Below the pieces are notes generated by a model. It did not search any database. It was not told where the DNA came from and worked only from the letters and a program-made list of their open reading frames with translations. Below are positions 43,273 through 55,420 of a DNA stretch of 64,000 nucleotides, in pieces. Every line of letters starts with the position of its first letter. Position 1 is the first letter of the stretch. Origin of the DNA: Stichopus chloronotus (Eukaryota > Echinodermata > Holothuroidea > Aspidochirotida > Stichopodidae). Made by a program: the position numbers and the translations under genes. The DNA lies in NCBI GenBank assembly GCA_021234535.1, contig CM037830.1:5058170-5122169 (forward strand), read 5' to 3'.

Positions 43273-46200
43273 TCAGATTCTGCCATCCTATGAGCTAGGT
43301 GTGTGAAAGATGAACTGTTTTATCATGTTCACAGGTAAAATTGTAAGGCCAGAACTTTTAAGTTTTCCTTAACTATATTTTAGTGTATTGACATTCTTTG
43401 CCTAATTGGCTGTTGAAACTGATTCACAAATAATATACAGGACATATGTCATTACCTTGACTAAGGAATGACTCTAAATGATACAATTTTTGTGATAAAT
43501 TTATATCGTTCCATATTTGGTCACGTATCTTTACCGTTCATGACATTGATTTGTAGCTTCCTTCCCAATTAGCATTATGGCATGACAGTTTGATGTTGCT
43601 AAGGAAGAGTGTAGTACTCAGTGTATAATACTTTTAATAATATATATCATACTGTAATGAAATTACTGACTCATCTTGACTTCTACAAACATTTAACCAA
43701 ACACTTATTCTAAAAACTAACCTTTTTGTCATTAAAAACTTTTGCTGTCTGTCTTTGCTCTGTACCCTGTACAGTTAATGCAACTTTTTTTTCTCTAATT
43801 TACATAGTGTTAGGGAGGGGACCAGGAAACTAACGAGAAAAAATGTACAACTGTGCTATCTTCGGGGTTTTGCTCGATCCCAACAGTATGGTACACCGAT
43901 TAGTGTTAGGTGCATGGTAGATTAGAGTACAATAGTAGTGAAATACAGGTAGGTGATAGGTGTAGAATGAATAATTCTTGCAGTGGACTTGCACTCTGAA
44001 TGTTATCGCCTCATATGAGTGCATGTGAAAACAGAACATCCAGTGACCTATTTGTGCCACACCCTTGACAACAGCTCTTGAGGTTGGCTATTAATATGAA
44101 CATAGCCTACTGTACATGACTATTCTGACCTCTAAAATACCCATTTAAAAATTATTAAAAACTCTCTTCAAAAACAATTTAGTCAGAACCATTTGCTCGA
44201 TATTTTTACTCAAATGATTTCACTCGAAATTCGTCTGTATACAAATAAAGTGATCCAAAAATATAACTTTGCGTATCAACGAGCATTGCTCTTTCTATCT
44301 GAAAGTGCTGTGCCTCGTGCAACTTTGTCGGCTTCATGCTTTTTCAATGAGAATGAAATGAGCATTTAAGACATTTTGTGAATAATTTAATCGCCCTTGA
44401 ATTACCAGGATTAAGACGCCATTGCAGTATGACATACTCACCGGTTTGGGACTGAACGACTGCGGTAGCTAATGTAATCTAATAGTTGCTAGGAAGCGCA
44501 AATCTGTCGCCACCGAGACTTTGGGGACAGGAATTGCCAAATGTTGCGTGCTTCGGCTCAGATTGATAGCATACACTGACATTACAAACTTGGATCAATA
44601 TTATTAACTCTATCCCTTCTACACTTATAGTCCACAAGTTGCTCTTACTTACTAGTGATAATTTATGAAAGATGGGGTTCTCAGTTTATAGATGGATGTT
44701 TTTAAGTCTACCTGTACGTACAGTAAATACATCAGGGATGAGCATTCCCTTTGAAAAAGTTTGCTGCCAGCAGTACAGTAACAAAGTTGTCCTTTTGATA
44801 CCCATATTCCATTGATGTATTCTGCAAATTGAATGACGCCTATACAGATGTCAAAATACAGATTTTAATTATGCATGCTATTCCAATTACATGACATTAC
44901 AGTATCTCTAGGACACTAGCACAACAACTGTGATACAATCACTAGCAGTACAAATGTTAAACTGAAATGTAGATATTACAGTTCATCAAGCATATCTAGC
45001 TTGGTATTGACCTCCAATAAGATTTGTAATATCATAACATTTTGTAATGTTATAAAATATTAGAGCCTCTTGTAAGCAGTTTTCCAGGAGAAGTAAAAAC
45101 CATCAAATTTTGCTAGTGTCATGCTTGAGTTGTATGATGCACAAATACTGAGTTTCACTGTCTTCCTTAATGTGGACAGCCATTTCACTTTCAATATACA
45201 GTAAACTTGTCATTGGTGGCTGTGCTATGTTACTACTGTGTGTTCAAAGCCTTCTTTTCTGACCTTCTTGAGTACAAAAACTGCACCATGACTGCAAAAT
45301 AGTATTGTTCAAGCTGAAGTTACAAATTTAAGAACACTAATGGTTACTTCTTTCTAAGTCTATCAATCTTGCATTTCAAAGTTAAGGACGAAACTAAATA
45401 GCAACTGCTAGATGGCTAAAACAAGGAAAGAGCAATTCACCTGACAGACGTTACAACCACCATCATCCCACACGAAAGTGAGTTAATGGGCATCGAATAA
45501 TAGAGAGCAAAAATACCACACATGAATGAACAACTAACTCAAAAATTGTGAAAAGTTAGCAAAGTAGGAAGATGCACATGCCAATAGAAGCTACTCTGGT
45601 GATATGTGATGTGCACTAGTCAGTAAACGACATTAGAAGTGAAACATGCTTACAAAAACAAATCGATGTTTTACCAGGAAGTGAAAGTGCAGTACCATAC
45701 AGTACTGAGACTGTAGTTTGGGGTTCAGATGAACTTCATCATTCCTTAGAGTAATTAAAACATCAATGTCTTTGAGTGTAAAGAACAAACCACACATGCA
45801 CCATGGTTCACATAATGTAAAGTGTTATCACTCTTGACATGCATTTGTTGTGCTGAGACAGGAAGGTGAGGAGTGGCGTTCTTTACCGGGGTATCGGGTG
45901 GTAAATCATGATGACCATTATTTAAAGTCATACATGTGAACTTGCTCAGTATTAAAGGGTAGCCACACCTATTAAGATCAGTTCACAGACAGTACCATCG
46001 ATATTTGACGAGGAATTGTCTTCAGGATGAGTAAGAAAAGGAGTGACACATCTGGAGCAGTACAGTAACTACCATCAAGCTCGTGAATGTGAAGATCTTG
46101 TTATATCAACATCATTTAAAAAATCAGCACAATAGCACATGGGAATTTTATTGTACCTAAAATACAAAACACTTGATTCTGGTTTGTCATCACAGATGGG

Positions 46201-47613
46201 TCATGCAAAGCCCAAATGAACAAAATCTTGATTCCACCTTTGATCACTGAAAGCAATAATTTGAGAAGCAATTTAATAGCAAATGGCTTTCAAAGAGAGA
46301 AAACTTAAAATTTTTGTCTAAGTACATCATGACAGTACTAGCAATGTGAGAAGTCCATTAACCCACTGAGAAACAAATGTCAGAATTGCTCTCTGACATA
46401 CAATCACATACACACTTCACAGTATCCTAATAACAGCAGTAATTGCATGCAATATCAAGCAGTAAAGGACAATTAATCCAAAACTGTGCAAGTCCTTGCC
46501 AGAATGCCAGAAAAGAAGTTAAATGCTAAAATATCAGTATTCTATAAATGAACACTTTGTCAATAGATTAAACTGGAAAGTTCTTAACCATTCTCTCTAA
46601 AGGTCCTTAGAGCACCACCAGATACACCCATTCTGATGTCTGGAAATTGTTGTGTATTCAGTATTGGTACCAATGATGTTGAATTGTAACTGAAAATCAT
46701 ACATCTAACATTCCTCCTCTTTTAATGCATTACGCTTACAGATAATACTTTCTAAGATCTGCTCATATTTACAAAGAGAGATAGAGACCAGTATGTTATT
46801 TATAAAATCAATTTCACTAATCTTTTTTAGACACATCATCTCTCCTTACTACCTGTTTTCAATAGGAACATATTTCTAGGACATCATATTGACTTAACAG
46901 TACACTTATTCATTGCATTAGCAATCTTCTAACAATTCAGGTCAAGATGTAATCAAATGATTAATGGAAGAAAGATACCATACCCATTAACATGAAAAGT
47001 TAAACTTTTGCAATGCACATCCAATTGCTTACATGTTTACTCTTCAAGTGCATTTTCTCATTTCTAAGTAAATTGTCACGGAAACCGAGTAAACAGTGAC
47101 ATTTTTAATGATATCTGTTTTTATTGAGTTTTAAGTTACAATCCCTTCAATGTTACTCCAAGTGGAATGAAAGGATTAACACCATCAACAGGAGCAGAAG
47201 TCAAAAAAAGGGAAAGAAAAATCTACACCATGACACTAAACAAATGCAGCTTGGTTCTGATAAATGGGTAAACATAAACATACCAATATGTTAAGTTGGC
47301 AGGGGAGAAAAATTGTTGTAGTGGAAATGAAGACACTGCTCCCCAAAAGAGGACAAAAGGAACATTTTGTAAAACTGAATGAAATAAGACACTGACTGTC
47401 CTAACATCAAACAATCCACCACAATTTTTCTATCCCGCATTCCTCATCTTACATAACCCCCATTCCTCATCTTACTGAAGGGAAAGGGGTAGGTGCCTAG
47501 TGGGCGTTCTTATGAAAAAAAATGGTTTATTGGGCCCATGAACTGTGCTTCAACATATGAACAGTGGAAAGATATCACTTTTTTTGGAGTATAAAAGACC
47601 TGCCAGAACTTAC

Positions 47614-47892
47614 CATATCCAGGAAAGCCTTCTCCAGAGCACCTATCACCATGGTCTCAACAGACATGTCCTTGAGGGTGAAGGGCCACTTGGCTGGACG
47701 ACTGTCACTGCTCCTAGTGAACTGCCGCTGCTCGATAGTGCTGTTTATCAGGAAGTACTGTATGGACGCTAACTTCTCCAAGATGATGTGATGCAAGGTG
47801 TGAGATGCCATGACTGCTGCCCCCGACCCAGCGTGGCCGTCAAACAGTCCAAAATATGTTATGTTGATATCCTCTTGTAATTCTTCAACTTC
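47614..47892 (-). CDS. PPM1H: PPM1H/J/M-like phosphatase, coding exon 3
   Basis: Exactly 93 codons (residues 133-225), phase 0 at both ends. The acceptor is TATATTCATAG|GAA and the donor GATATG|GTAAGT. It holds the hallmark PP2C motif LFDGHAGSGAAV, where D150 and G151 correspond to metal-binding positions of the family. A helical stretch follows (SHTLHHIILEKL), then a variable loop, and it ends with MVIGALEKAFLDM, matching PPM1H's LVIGALESAFKEM. The variable loop is shorter than in vertebrate PPM1H. The plus-strand open frames over this exon are shadows. Confidence 0.96.
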
Positions 47893-50597
47893 CTATGAAT
47901 ATAACCAATGATGAAGGACATAAAATTTGCACACAATGGATGTTACCAGAATCCATAATAATCATAAATGCACACATTCATGACAATTCTAGTTATGTTT
48001 GTGTCGGGTACCTGCATACCCTACCGACGAAGTCAGGACCCATTTCTGAAATTCCTACTTGGAATCAAAATTCACCAATGTACACTGCAAGTGACAAAAT
48101 TCAACATTTATCTCACCCACTTCATTATCATGCCTGTAGGTAACACACGTGGCAATGTGATAATAAAAATACATGTCGCATTTGACTTCGCAATGAAGTT
48201 GGAAGCCAAATGAAAGTTACATTTTTGGGTATCAGCGTGCCTGAACAAATATGGACCCTTGGCATCTGTGTCCAAATTTTGGGCCTGGTGCAAATACTGT
48301 AATATATAATTCTAAGAAGGTACTTTTAACATAACATTTTGTGCTTTGACAGTGCTTCAAGCAAATACTGTAGGTTGCAAATATTCATTTTGCAAAGATT
48401 AAGAGTCAAAACTGATTTACAAGTCTTTTGAACTTTTTTATCAAAAGCATTCACAATCAACAGGAAACACTATTTAGAAGGTACTGTACATATTACCCTA
48501 TGTATGTGATCCAAACACAGCAATGAAAAATTTGAATACAAACTGATTTTCCAGTTGAAAGAAAGTTTTGCCAAAATATCTGAATGTAAAGTCCGTTTCT
48601 ATTTCAAATCTATGTTCATATCATGTTTAGGTTTCATTTGAAGGAAGATTGTGTAGAAAGTTATGCAAAATCATTCTTAGAAATATGTATCTATTCTACT
48701 TGAAACAAAACAAAGTGATACAGTAATAAGATAAGCGATAAGAAAGTGATAAAACTTCAACTGCACATCCATTAAAAATCAAACTACCCTCCACATCAAT
48801 ATATCTTCCTCTCATTTTCTTCTCAGAATTTTGTGACTTTTATTGCATTTACCAGACAGAACACTAAAGACCAACCATGTGTGTCCCTTATAAAATGCCT
48901 ACCAATAAAAAAAAGCTCGGGGAAAAATATGACAAAATGGGATTGTAGATGAATGTTCACCCTTCCATAGTTTTGTTTATCAAATCATGCAGCATATTTA
49001 TTATGAACCCAATTTATACTCCAAAGTTCAAAAGGTACAAAATTGCATCACACACTTTTGTACCTCATTGCAGTTTGTATCCAAAAGGAAGTGCTCACTT
49101 TTAATCCAACTTGAACCTATGTTCAGCCAAAGGTAGGATGCATTCCTGTTTCGAACACACTTTTATCAGCCAATTTACTCATCCGTTTAAAACAAAACTA
49201 TGTGACTGAAGAACCAGGTCATTAGGGTTAGTTTCTGGTTTAACGATTTATTGTTTCAATTAGTTTTGAGAGTTGTTTACTCATCCTTCCGTTTAATTGT
49301 TCACAGTTCACTTCTGTGAGGAAGAAAATCAAGCATTCTTCAAGGGAGAACTTCTGCCAGCTCTAAAAATATCTTCTAGTATGATTTAAATTCTGGTGCA
49401 AACATTTGTTGCACACAAAAAATTAGATAAAAGTGTATAATAATGTTTCATTTCAAATCACTACAATGCAAATACTTTTCAAGGACTTTGAAGCAAAAGA
49501 ACAAAATTCAAGCAGTTTCAAAGTCTTGAAAATAACATATTTAAATTTGGGTATTTTCAAGGTTTTCTAGGCCCTGATTGAACCCTGATGGTTGTATCAG
49601 TGCACCATGATGGTTCACTGTGGTATGCAGTGGGAGGTTAGGATGGGGTGAGGGCAGAGACCTACAATCTTGGACAAAATACCTTGGGACACCCTGTGTC
49701 CCCGTTCAATGTTGGCTATAGGATTGTTGTTCAAAGGGTACATTCACTTCTATAGCGCAACATTGGAAAGGGACGCGGGGTTTCATGTTATCCTCTCACC
49801 TAAAATTCTGTATTATATTTGCAACGTACGGCAAAGTGTCCCAATAATTTTGTCCAAGATTGTAGCTCTGTCCAAAAGTAAGTTGAGTGAAATAACTCAA
49901 GACATGGAATTCACTAATTTGGAGTTATCAGGAAAAATAACTTGAACCACTGTATGTGTCAGCAACTGCATATTAACATGAACTATTACCTCCATAGACT
50001 CAATCAGCAACGCTAGAATAGAAAAATTTGAGAAGAAACTAAATAAATCATCTTCCAATTCGGTGAAAACTAAAGACTTGCAGTGGATGTGGCCTAATTC
50101 TTTAAAAATTCTGGGTTTTTTTAATTGACAAGTTATTGTTTTCATGAGTCATGTATTGTGACTGAAGTTACATTACTCACACAGAGTTACAAATGTTGCT
50201 GAGAAAGTTATATAAAACGGATGCAGATTCCATCAAAAGTTAGAAGTACAAATTTCTAGTGAAGGACCTCACAATACACTTAAAGGTACTTCATGTATCC
50301 TCAACCACATTTTAAATTATAAATAAAATTTGGCATCAGAAAACATGCAGGAAAATGCAGATTTGAGAAAGCCTTTTAATATGCATCATGTACATACCCC
50401 ACTCCACACAAAACGTTTCTGACAATTGCACCAATCCATTTGAGATACCTACCTATATTGCTGGTGGTTTGGTAATTAGCTAAAAACATTCAGAGAAGTA
50501 ACTAACACAAACTATAAACACAAAAATAGAATTAACTCCAGCAGAATAGGCCATGGAAACGGAAGAAAGAATGAGGTTACTGTAAACAGTGACTTAC
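47893..50597 (-). other. Intron 2 of the PPM1H-like gene (2.7 kb)
   Basis: GT-AG phase-0 intron between exons 2 and 3. A mariner-like MITE sits at 49663-49864. Nothing else is recognisable. Confidence 0.9.
49663..49864. mobile_element. Mariner-like MITE, 202 bp, TA ends
   Basis: The left terminus TACAATCTTGGACAAAATAC and its following TTGGGACAC are the near-perfect inverted partner of the right terminus GTGTCCCAATAATTTTGTCC...GATTGTA. Both ends are bounded by TA, the Tc1/mariner target. The interior is also partly palindromic (CAATGTTGGCTATA / TATAGCGCAACATTG). No transposase. It lies in intron 2. Confidence 0.85.
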
Positions 50598-50739
50598 TTT
50601 GGTTTGTGCTATGGGTGCTGGCCCATTCTCTGGACTCTGTGTCTTGGTAACTGGTTCTGGGGATGGCTGACATTTTATAGTATAATGCCCTGATGCTGCC
50701 TGGTCTTCATTTTGTTTGCTTTTTCCAGCATTGACAACT
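50598..50739 (-). CDS. PPM1H: PPM1H/J/M-like phosphatase, coding exon 2
   Basis: Completes codon 85 (Glu) and encodes residues 86-132. The acceptor is TTACTCCTCAG|A and the donor CCAAA|GTAAGT, phase 0. It carries VVNAGKSKQNEDQA, the PPM1H-type version of the first PP2C metal-site segment; E96 and D97 correspond to the ED pair of PP2C enzymes. The rest is a polar linker rich in Pro, Ser, Gln and Thr, expected to be a surface loop. It appears somewhat shorter than in vertebrate PPM1H. The distance from NEDQA to the FDGHAG motif of the next exon is about 50 residues. Confidence 0.94.
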
Positions 50740-51925
50740 CTGAGGAGTAACACAGAAGACATTTTTGTGTACATAATTAAGCTGGAGACTAAGACCGATA
50801 AACAGATGGAAGAAATGACATCACACTTGTTTCCCAGCTCAGAGCCTCAGAAGGATGAAAAAGAAAGTCTCCACAAACATTGAACACACAAGACAACTTG
50901 ACCTGAGTCTAATTGACTTAATTAATTTTTCTTTTAACCTCCCTGGGTCTTCCTGGGCCTTCTATATTTGTATATTCAACTGCATGTTAATTGGCTTGAT
51001 GAGTACAAACATATGGCATTTATACAACACATGAAAATTGAAACATTCATCTGCTTCAAAATAGCTAAACATTCAAATCCCATGCCAGGAATCAATGCCA
51101 ACAACTATTCCCAACCCCAAGCCTCCACTGCACCCATTCACAAGAATTTGTAGTTAATAACCCTTCAATTGAGTATTCAAGGTCACCTTGCCATTTTGTA
51201 GGAAGAAAACTAACTATATAAACAACTTGATATATCATCACATGGTTGTTCACTGTATGAGTTAATAAGTGAATTAATACCTGATACCCAAACCAAACTG
51301 CTGCACATCAGAAACATTAGCAAACAAAGGAAACAAATATCATGCAAAAAAAAGAAGCAAATGACAGATTTGCATTTCATGTACAGCACACTCGAAAACA
51401 ACCGCTTGATGTGCAAACTTGATTGAAAGCTGGTTTTCAATTACTAATCCGTCTTTAAAAACCGAGTTACAAAGAAGAAGTGCTGTGGGTAGAAATACAT
51501 GCTACTGTGCCAGATTTGTTAGTGGTTACATGTATGGTACGATACCCAAAGTTGGGGGGAGGGGGAAATATTTTTAATCAAAGGGTCACATTGCCACCTT
51601 CAAAATTTTGGGGGGCTGGAACCACACAGGTTGTAAGTTTGCCCTCTATTATCATTCTCTTTGTACAACCTCCTAGCAAGTGGTATGGATGGAAACAAAC
51701 ATTAGTCAACATTTTATTTATATTTATTTATATTTATATTGTAGGGGTTTTGGGGTCACATGATGCCACTCAGGGCCACATTTGACAGGCAAGTTACAGG
51801 TTGGCCACCCCTGCTCTATATGAGACATTCAGTCTACATGTCTTTCATGTTAGCGTCTTGATACATGTGCTCATTATTTTAAACATACCTGTCTCTGAAG
51901 AAATGCAAGCAATAGATACACTTAC
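50740..51925 (-). other. Intron 1 of the coding region (1.2 kb)
   Basis: GT-AG phase-2 intron splitting codon Glu85. It contains a hAT-like transposon end (terminus at 51813) and neighbouring G/C-rich repeat sequence from about 51540. Confidence 0.9.
51747..51813. mobile_element. hAT-like transposon 3' end
   Basis: The stretch ends GGTTGGCCACCCCTG, the inverse of the CAGGGGTGGCCAACC terminus used by many hAT elements. CAGGGCCACATTTGACAG lies just inside. CTCTATAT follows and could be an 8-bp target copy. No matching left end was found nearby, so the element looks truncated. Confidence 0.55.
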
Positions 51926-52179
51926 TCAGCGTATCCAGAGTACCAAGGAAGATTACTCAAATCTCTTGGCACCAAGATTGGTCTGACCACAATGTCCGTA
52001 GCAATTCCAACCTCCTCCTCGGTTAGATGTAAGAAGACTGGCCTTGAGTAGGGATGCCTTAACTTCTTTCCAGTGGTCTCACTCTCTTCCACCCCGACTG
52101 CCTTGGCAGCCGAGGGGAACTGCGCATTCGTCTGGGCAGCAATGACGTTGTTAACAACTTGGCGAAAGCGATTGATCAT
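51926..52179 (-). CDS. PPM1H: PPM1H/J/M-like phosphatase, coding exon 1 (start codon)
   Basis: First coding exon of a PP2C-family Ser/Thr phosphatase, encoding residues 1-84 and two bases of codon 85. The ATG at 52179-52177 follows CAAA. The frame is also open 26 codons upstream, but a 3' splice site (TTTTTGTAG, AG at 52197-52196) cuts that extension off, so I chose the inner ATG (MINRFRQ). The short start resembles the amphipathic N-terminus of vertebrate PPM1H. Then come a low-conservation stretch and the subfamily blocks HPYSRPVFL, VRPILVP and LPWYSGYAE, which match PPM1H's FPYGRPEFL, ARPILIL and LPWATGYAE (recalled from knowledge of the family). The exon ends in phase 2 at GCTGA|GTAAGTG. 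PPM1H, J and M are the vertebrate members; an invertebrate gene may be their single ancestor, so the symbol means subfamily, not strict orthology. Confidence 0.93.
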
Positions 52180-52195
52180 TTTGGCAAAAGAAAAT
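52180..52195 (-). promoter_or_regulatory. PPM1H: 5' UTR part of coding exon 1, with 3' splice site
   Basis: Sixteen bases lie between a good 3' splice site (GGTTTTTGTAG, AG at 52197-52196) and the start codon. This implies at least one untranslated exon upstream. The gene could instead start transcription inside this stretch and read through the apparent acceptor, which would add no certain coding sequence. Confidence 0.5.
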
Positions 52196-52377
52196 CTACA
52201 AAAACCATTGTATAAAAAGACACGTGGGTAATCAAATGAGTCCATGAATATCAACAAATGGTGATGGTCCCTGGTCTTCGTACATGTGCAAGCTTTAAGT
52301 TCTTAACTGAGTCGTCACCTCTGTGATCACACTCAAGGGTGATTGTTAATGCACAGAGTTACTTACAGTCTCCGAGT

Positions 52378-52600
52378 GCTAACTCCATATTGTTGGACTG
52401 GAACACACAAAAAGTCAATTGAAGGCAAACGGTGTTTGCTCTAAATTTATGAAGCAACACAAGAGTGGTTTTCGTCTGTGCAGGAGGTCAAGAAACTATC
52501 CAATGAAGGAAAAGGCTTCACCAGAGTAAGTTATCCATTTTTGTAGGTAGTATCACTATTGGAAGCATATTCCATCCACTACAGAATCTTCAACCTGTAA
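52378..52600 (-). other. Candidate 5' UTR exon region near a donor at 52377
   Basis: On the minus strand CGGAGACT|GTAAGTAA is a near-consensus 5' splice site ending an exon at 52377, about 180 bases upstream of the acceptor at 52196. No start of the exon, TATA box or initiator is clear. It competes with the donor at 55295 as the first-exon junction, and both could be used. Confidence 0.25.
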
Positions 52601-54205
52601 CAATGCAATAATAATTAAGAAATCTTTTTGAGGAAAAAATGCAAAACCATAAGGGTTTGTGAAAAATACTTTCCTCAGTTCAATGGTGTTGTTAAATTTA
52701 GCATGTCCATCACAGAAATGTGAGCAAATCAAGAAGCAACAGAACTGTCTTGCTCACTATTTGTATAACTTATGTAATGTATCCATGTATGTGACCATAG
52801 ATGCCTCATGTGTATTTGGACAATACTGTTGGTTGTTCAGTCAAGAGACTTGCTGATTACACAAAAATGCATACTTTCTGTTTTCTGAGCTTGATGTAAA
52901 GTGTGCTCAGAGTGATAGCTTGAAAAAGTTTCAAAGTGGGGTCTGAAGATTTGCAAATGCGATGTATTCAACGTCATAAATTCGATACAGTTGTTGTTTC
53001 AGAAATTGCCTCGATCTCCACTCATAAAAGGAGGGTATGCCAACCAATGACTGCATGCATATCAATTAACTCAAATAATTTCATAAAATCTTGAGCAACT
53101 TGGCTTCTAGAAAAATAAATCATATTTAGTACAGTGCATATGGTGATCAGTGGGGCAGAACACCATGCATGCACATTTGCAACTTATTTACCAGTTTTAC
53201 TGTGTAAGTTGGAGTGTAATGCAGTACTTCAATTTGCTTACATAATCGGCGTTAGGTGTGCACAGAAAGAGCTAAGCAAAAGATTTTCTGTGGTTCTCAT
53301 AACCCTTTGGTCATACCCTAAAGCATAATGCATTGCAATATCTGCATACCTAGCAGGTAAGTTGTGCATATATGCAACCCCTGAAAGACAAATCTTCAAA
53401 ACAGACTGTTGTAGGCCTGGCAGAATATTCCTTTACCATTCAATCAAATTTAAGGTACAGTAAGTTCAAACACCAAATCATCAAAAACAAATGGAAAGAA
53501 GGATATTACAGTATTTTAACTCAGCTATTTAACTTGATCAGCTTACAGTATTTTGGCTAGCAGTCTGAATAATTTCTAGTGCATTACATCTTCTGACAAG
53601 GTGAAACTGAAATGTTCAGAATAAGCATTCTGAGGCCTCAGAAACATATTCCATGATAGTGCCCCTTACAAAATGTTGTATAAAATGCCAAATGTATGTT
53701 CCTTTGATCAGGTTTTGAATTGCAGCCAGGAAAGGAGAACAATTGGTCAAAGGACTTGGCAAATAAACGTAACTTGTCTTTCATTACAAATCTGTAAAAA
53801 GAATTTCTTGACATGAATGCCTAAAATTGCAGATTTTAGGTTTTGTCATTGGACCCCAAGGCATTTCACCCAGGTGGACCATTAAGTTATGGGCCCTCCA
53901 CCCATGAAACCTAGGCACAAAGAGTTTGTTGGCATGCAATTTCAAAGGTAACAATTAAATTTTCCAGCCCAGTGAACAATGCAATCTGACATACCTGTGT
54001 AGTTACACCTATCTTCTTACTTGAAAATTTTACAGAGATTAGACTGGTGCATTATCCATCCAGCAATCAATATACTTTTTACATTCTTGACCTTGGTAAG
54101 ATTTGATTATACACTTAAGAATTTCCCTTCATTTAACTTACACTTGTGCTAACTTGGCCATCGACACATATTAACTTCTTAAGTCAAAGATTTGAACAGG
54201 CCACA

Positions 54206-54320
54206 ACAGGGTTGTTTGATTTAAATCAAGCCAAACTCATGATTAAAATCATGATTTTTATTTTATAAAATCATGATTTAAATTGATTTCAATCACTTAT
54301 TTAATAATCATGATTTTTTT
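54206..54320. repeat. AT-rich palindromic cluster (ATCATGATT words)
   Basis: Repeated AAATCATGATTT-type palindromes and GATTTAAATC words occur in both orientations within about 110 bp, able to fold extensively. Likely a MITE fragment or simple expansion. Confidence 0.5.
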
Positions 54321-55294
54321 GTAAACAAATCAACAACTCTGGACATTACCATTATGTTGGTCTTGAAAAAAAAGAAACAGTTTGAATAATCTGATTAGGG
54401 TATGTCAGCTCAAATCACAGCCTATGCTCGAATCACAAATTTAGGCAAAATGTGTACAGTATCTGCAGAAGGTCGCTAATTGAAAAGTAAGTTACACACA
54501 GGCCTAAGCCTGGCTCACGCAGCTGCACGTATGCCAGTTGAACACCCACACAGGTCATGAATTGCTAGACATATGTATTGAATACTTCACCTTTCAAAGT
54601 AAAATGCAAAAATTGGAAAACCAAAGGAGATTCCTGAAAGGACTGCAAAAGTTACAAGATGCACTATAACTCGGTTTTACCACCTGGGACCTAAGTTACT
54701 CTACTTCACAAATAAAATATAGATACAATGCTGGCAACAAACTAAACGCTCTACAGGCCCTCAGGCCTAAGTTACTAATAATACTGCAATACTAGGCTAG
54801 GTGAGACTATAAGTGACTAAGAATGGTGGAAATGCATGATTTATACATCCATACAGACGGTTAATTCCATTACCTTTGAAAGATCTGAGCTACATTACTC
54901 GTCAGCAAACTTCGACGTGCAATCCGTAGATATGCCACTGAAATGGATCAAAGTTCACACCTTGTTGCTGGTACGGGTAGAACTATATACATTACTCATT
55001 CGGAATAGGGCCTGAACACTACGACTTAAGTGAGCGACTATTGGCAGAATCAACTGACAACACGATGTGAGCAGTGAATAATTTAAAAAATATCTTTCGA
55101 AATATTCTTACCCTTAGAGGATTGTTCCGAGCCAAAACTGGTAATTTAGCAGACCATAATAATATATTTTCTCTAGTGGTGAGCTCTCCATCCCATTCAC
55201 TGCCAGTGTCACAATGCCATTTACTCGTAACATATACAGCATGGATTTTGTTGTCATGTCACATTTAGAGTGTGTGACTTGAAAAATTACTCAC

Positions 55295-55420
55295 CACCGA
55301 TTCATCATCACTGGAGTGCCGATCGTCAACAAACGGAAACTGGCTCGTTCAGTCGGCGGGCACCAGTCACGGGGAATTTCCCTACACTACCGTACAAGTG
55401 TTTGTTATTATTTGTCAGAC
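55295..55420 (-). promoter_or_regulatory. Candidate untranslated first exon and promoter region
   Basis: This stretch is visibly richer in G+C and CpG than its surroundings. On the minus strand it ends in a strong 5' splice site, CGGTG|GTGAGTAA (exon end 55295). The position, 3.1 kb upstream of the first coding exon, suits a transcription start for the phosphatase gene. The short plus-strand open frames here resemble no known protein. A different, divergent transcript cannot be excluded. Confidence 0.35.

Larger units (their letters stand above)
14751..47613 (-). other. Intron 3 of the PPM1H-like gene (32.9 kb)
   Basis: Very long phase-0 intron between exon 3 (donor GTAAGT at 47613) and exon 4 (acceptor CACCAG). 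It carries most of the mobile-element remnants listed separately: an old tandem repeat (18.3-19.4 kb), a TIR element (22.6 kb), a tRNA-derived SINE (24.1 kb), a foldback (27.5 kb), a MITE (27.8 kb), a TGACCTTTGACC-type repeat (32 kb), an (ATC)n tract (37.1 kb) and an exon-like segment (43.2 kb). I recognise no nested gene on either strand. Stretches between these are AT-rich and stop-dense. Confidence 0.88.

Noticed and set aside
47545..47791. Two plus-strand frames over coding exon 3
   Set aside because: Antisense shadows of the phosphatase exon.
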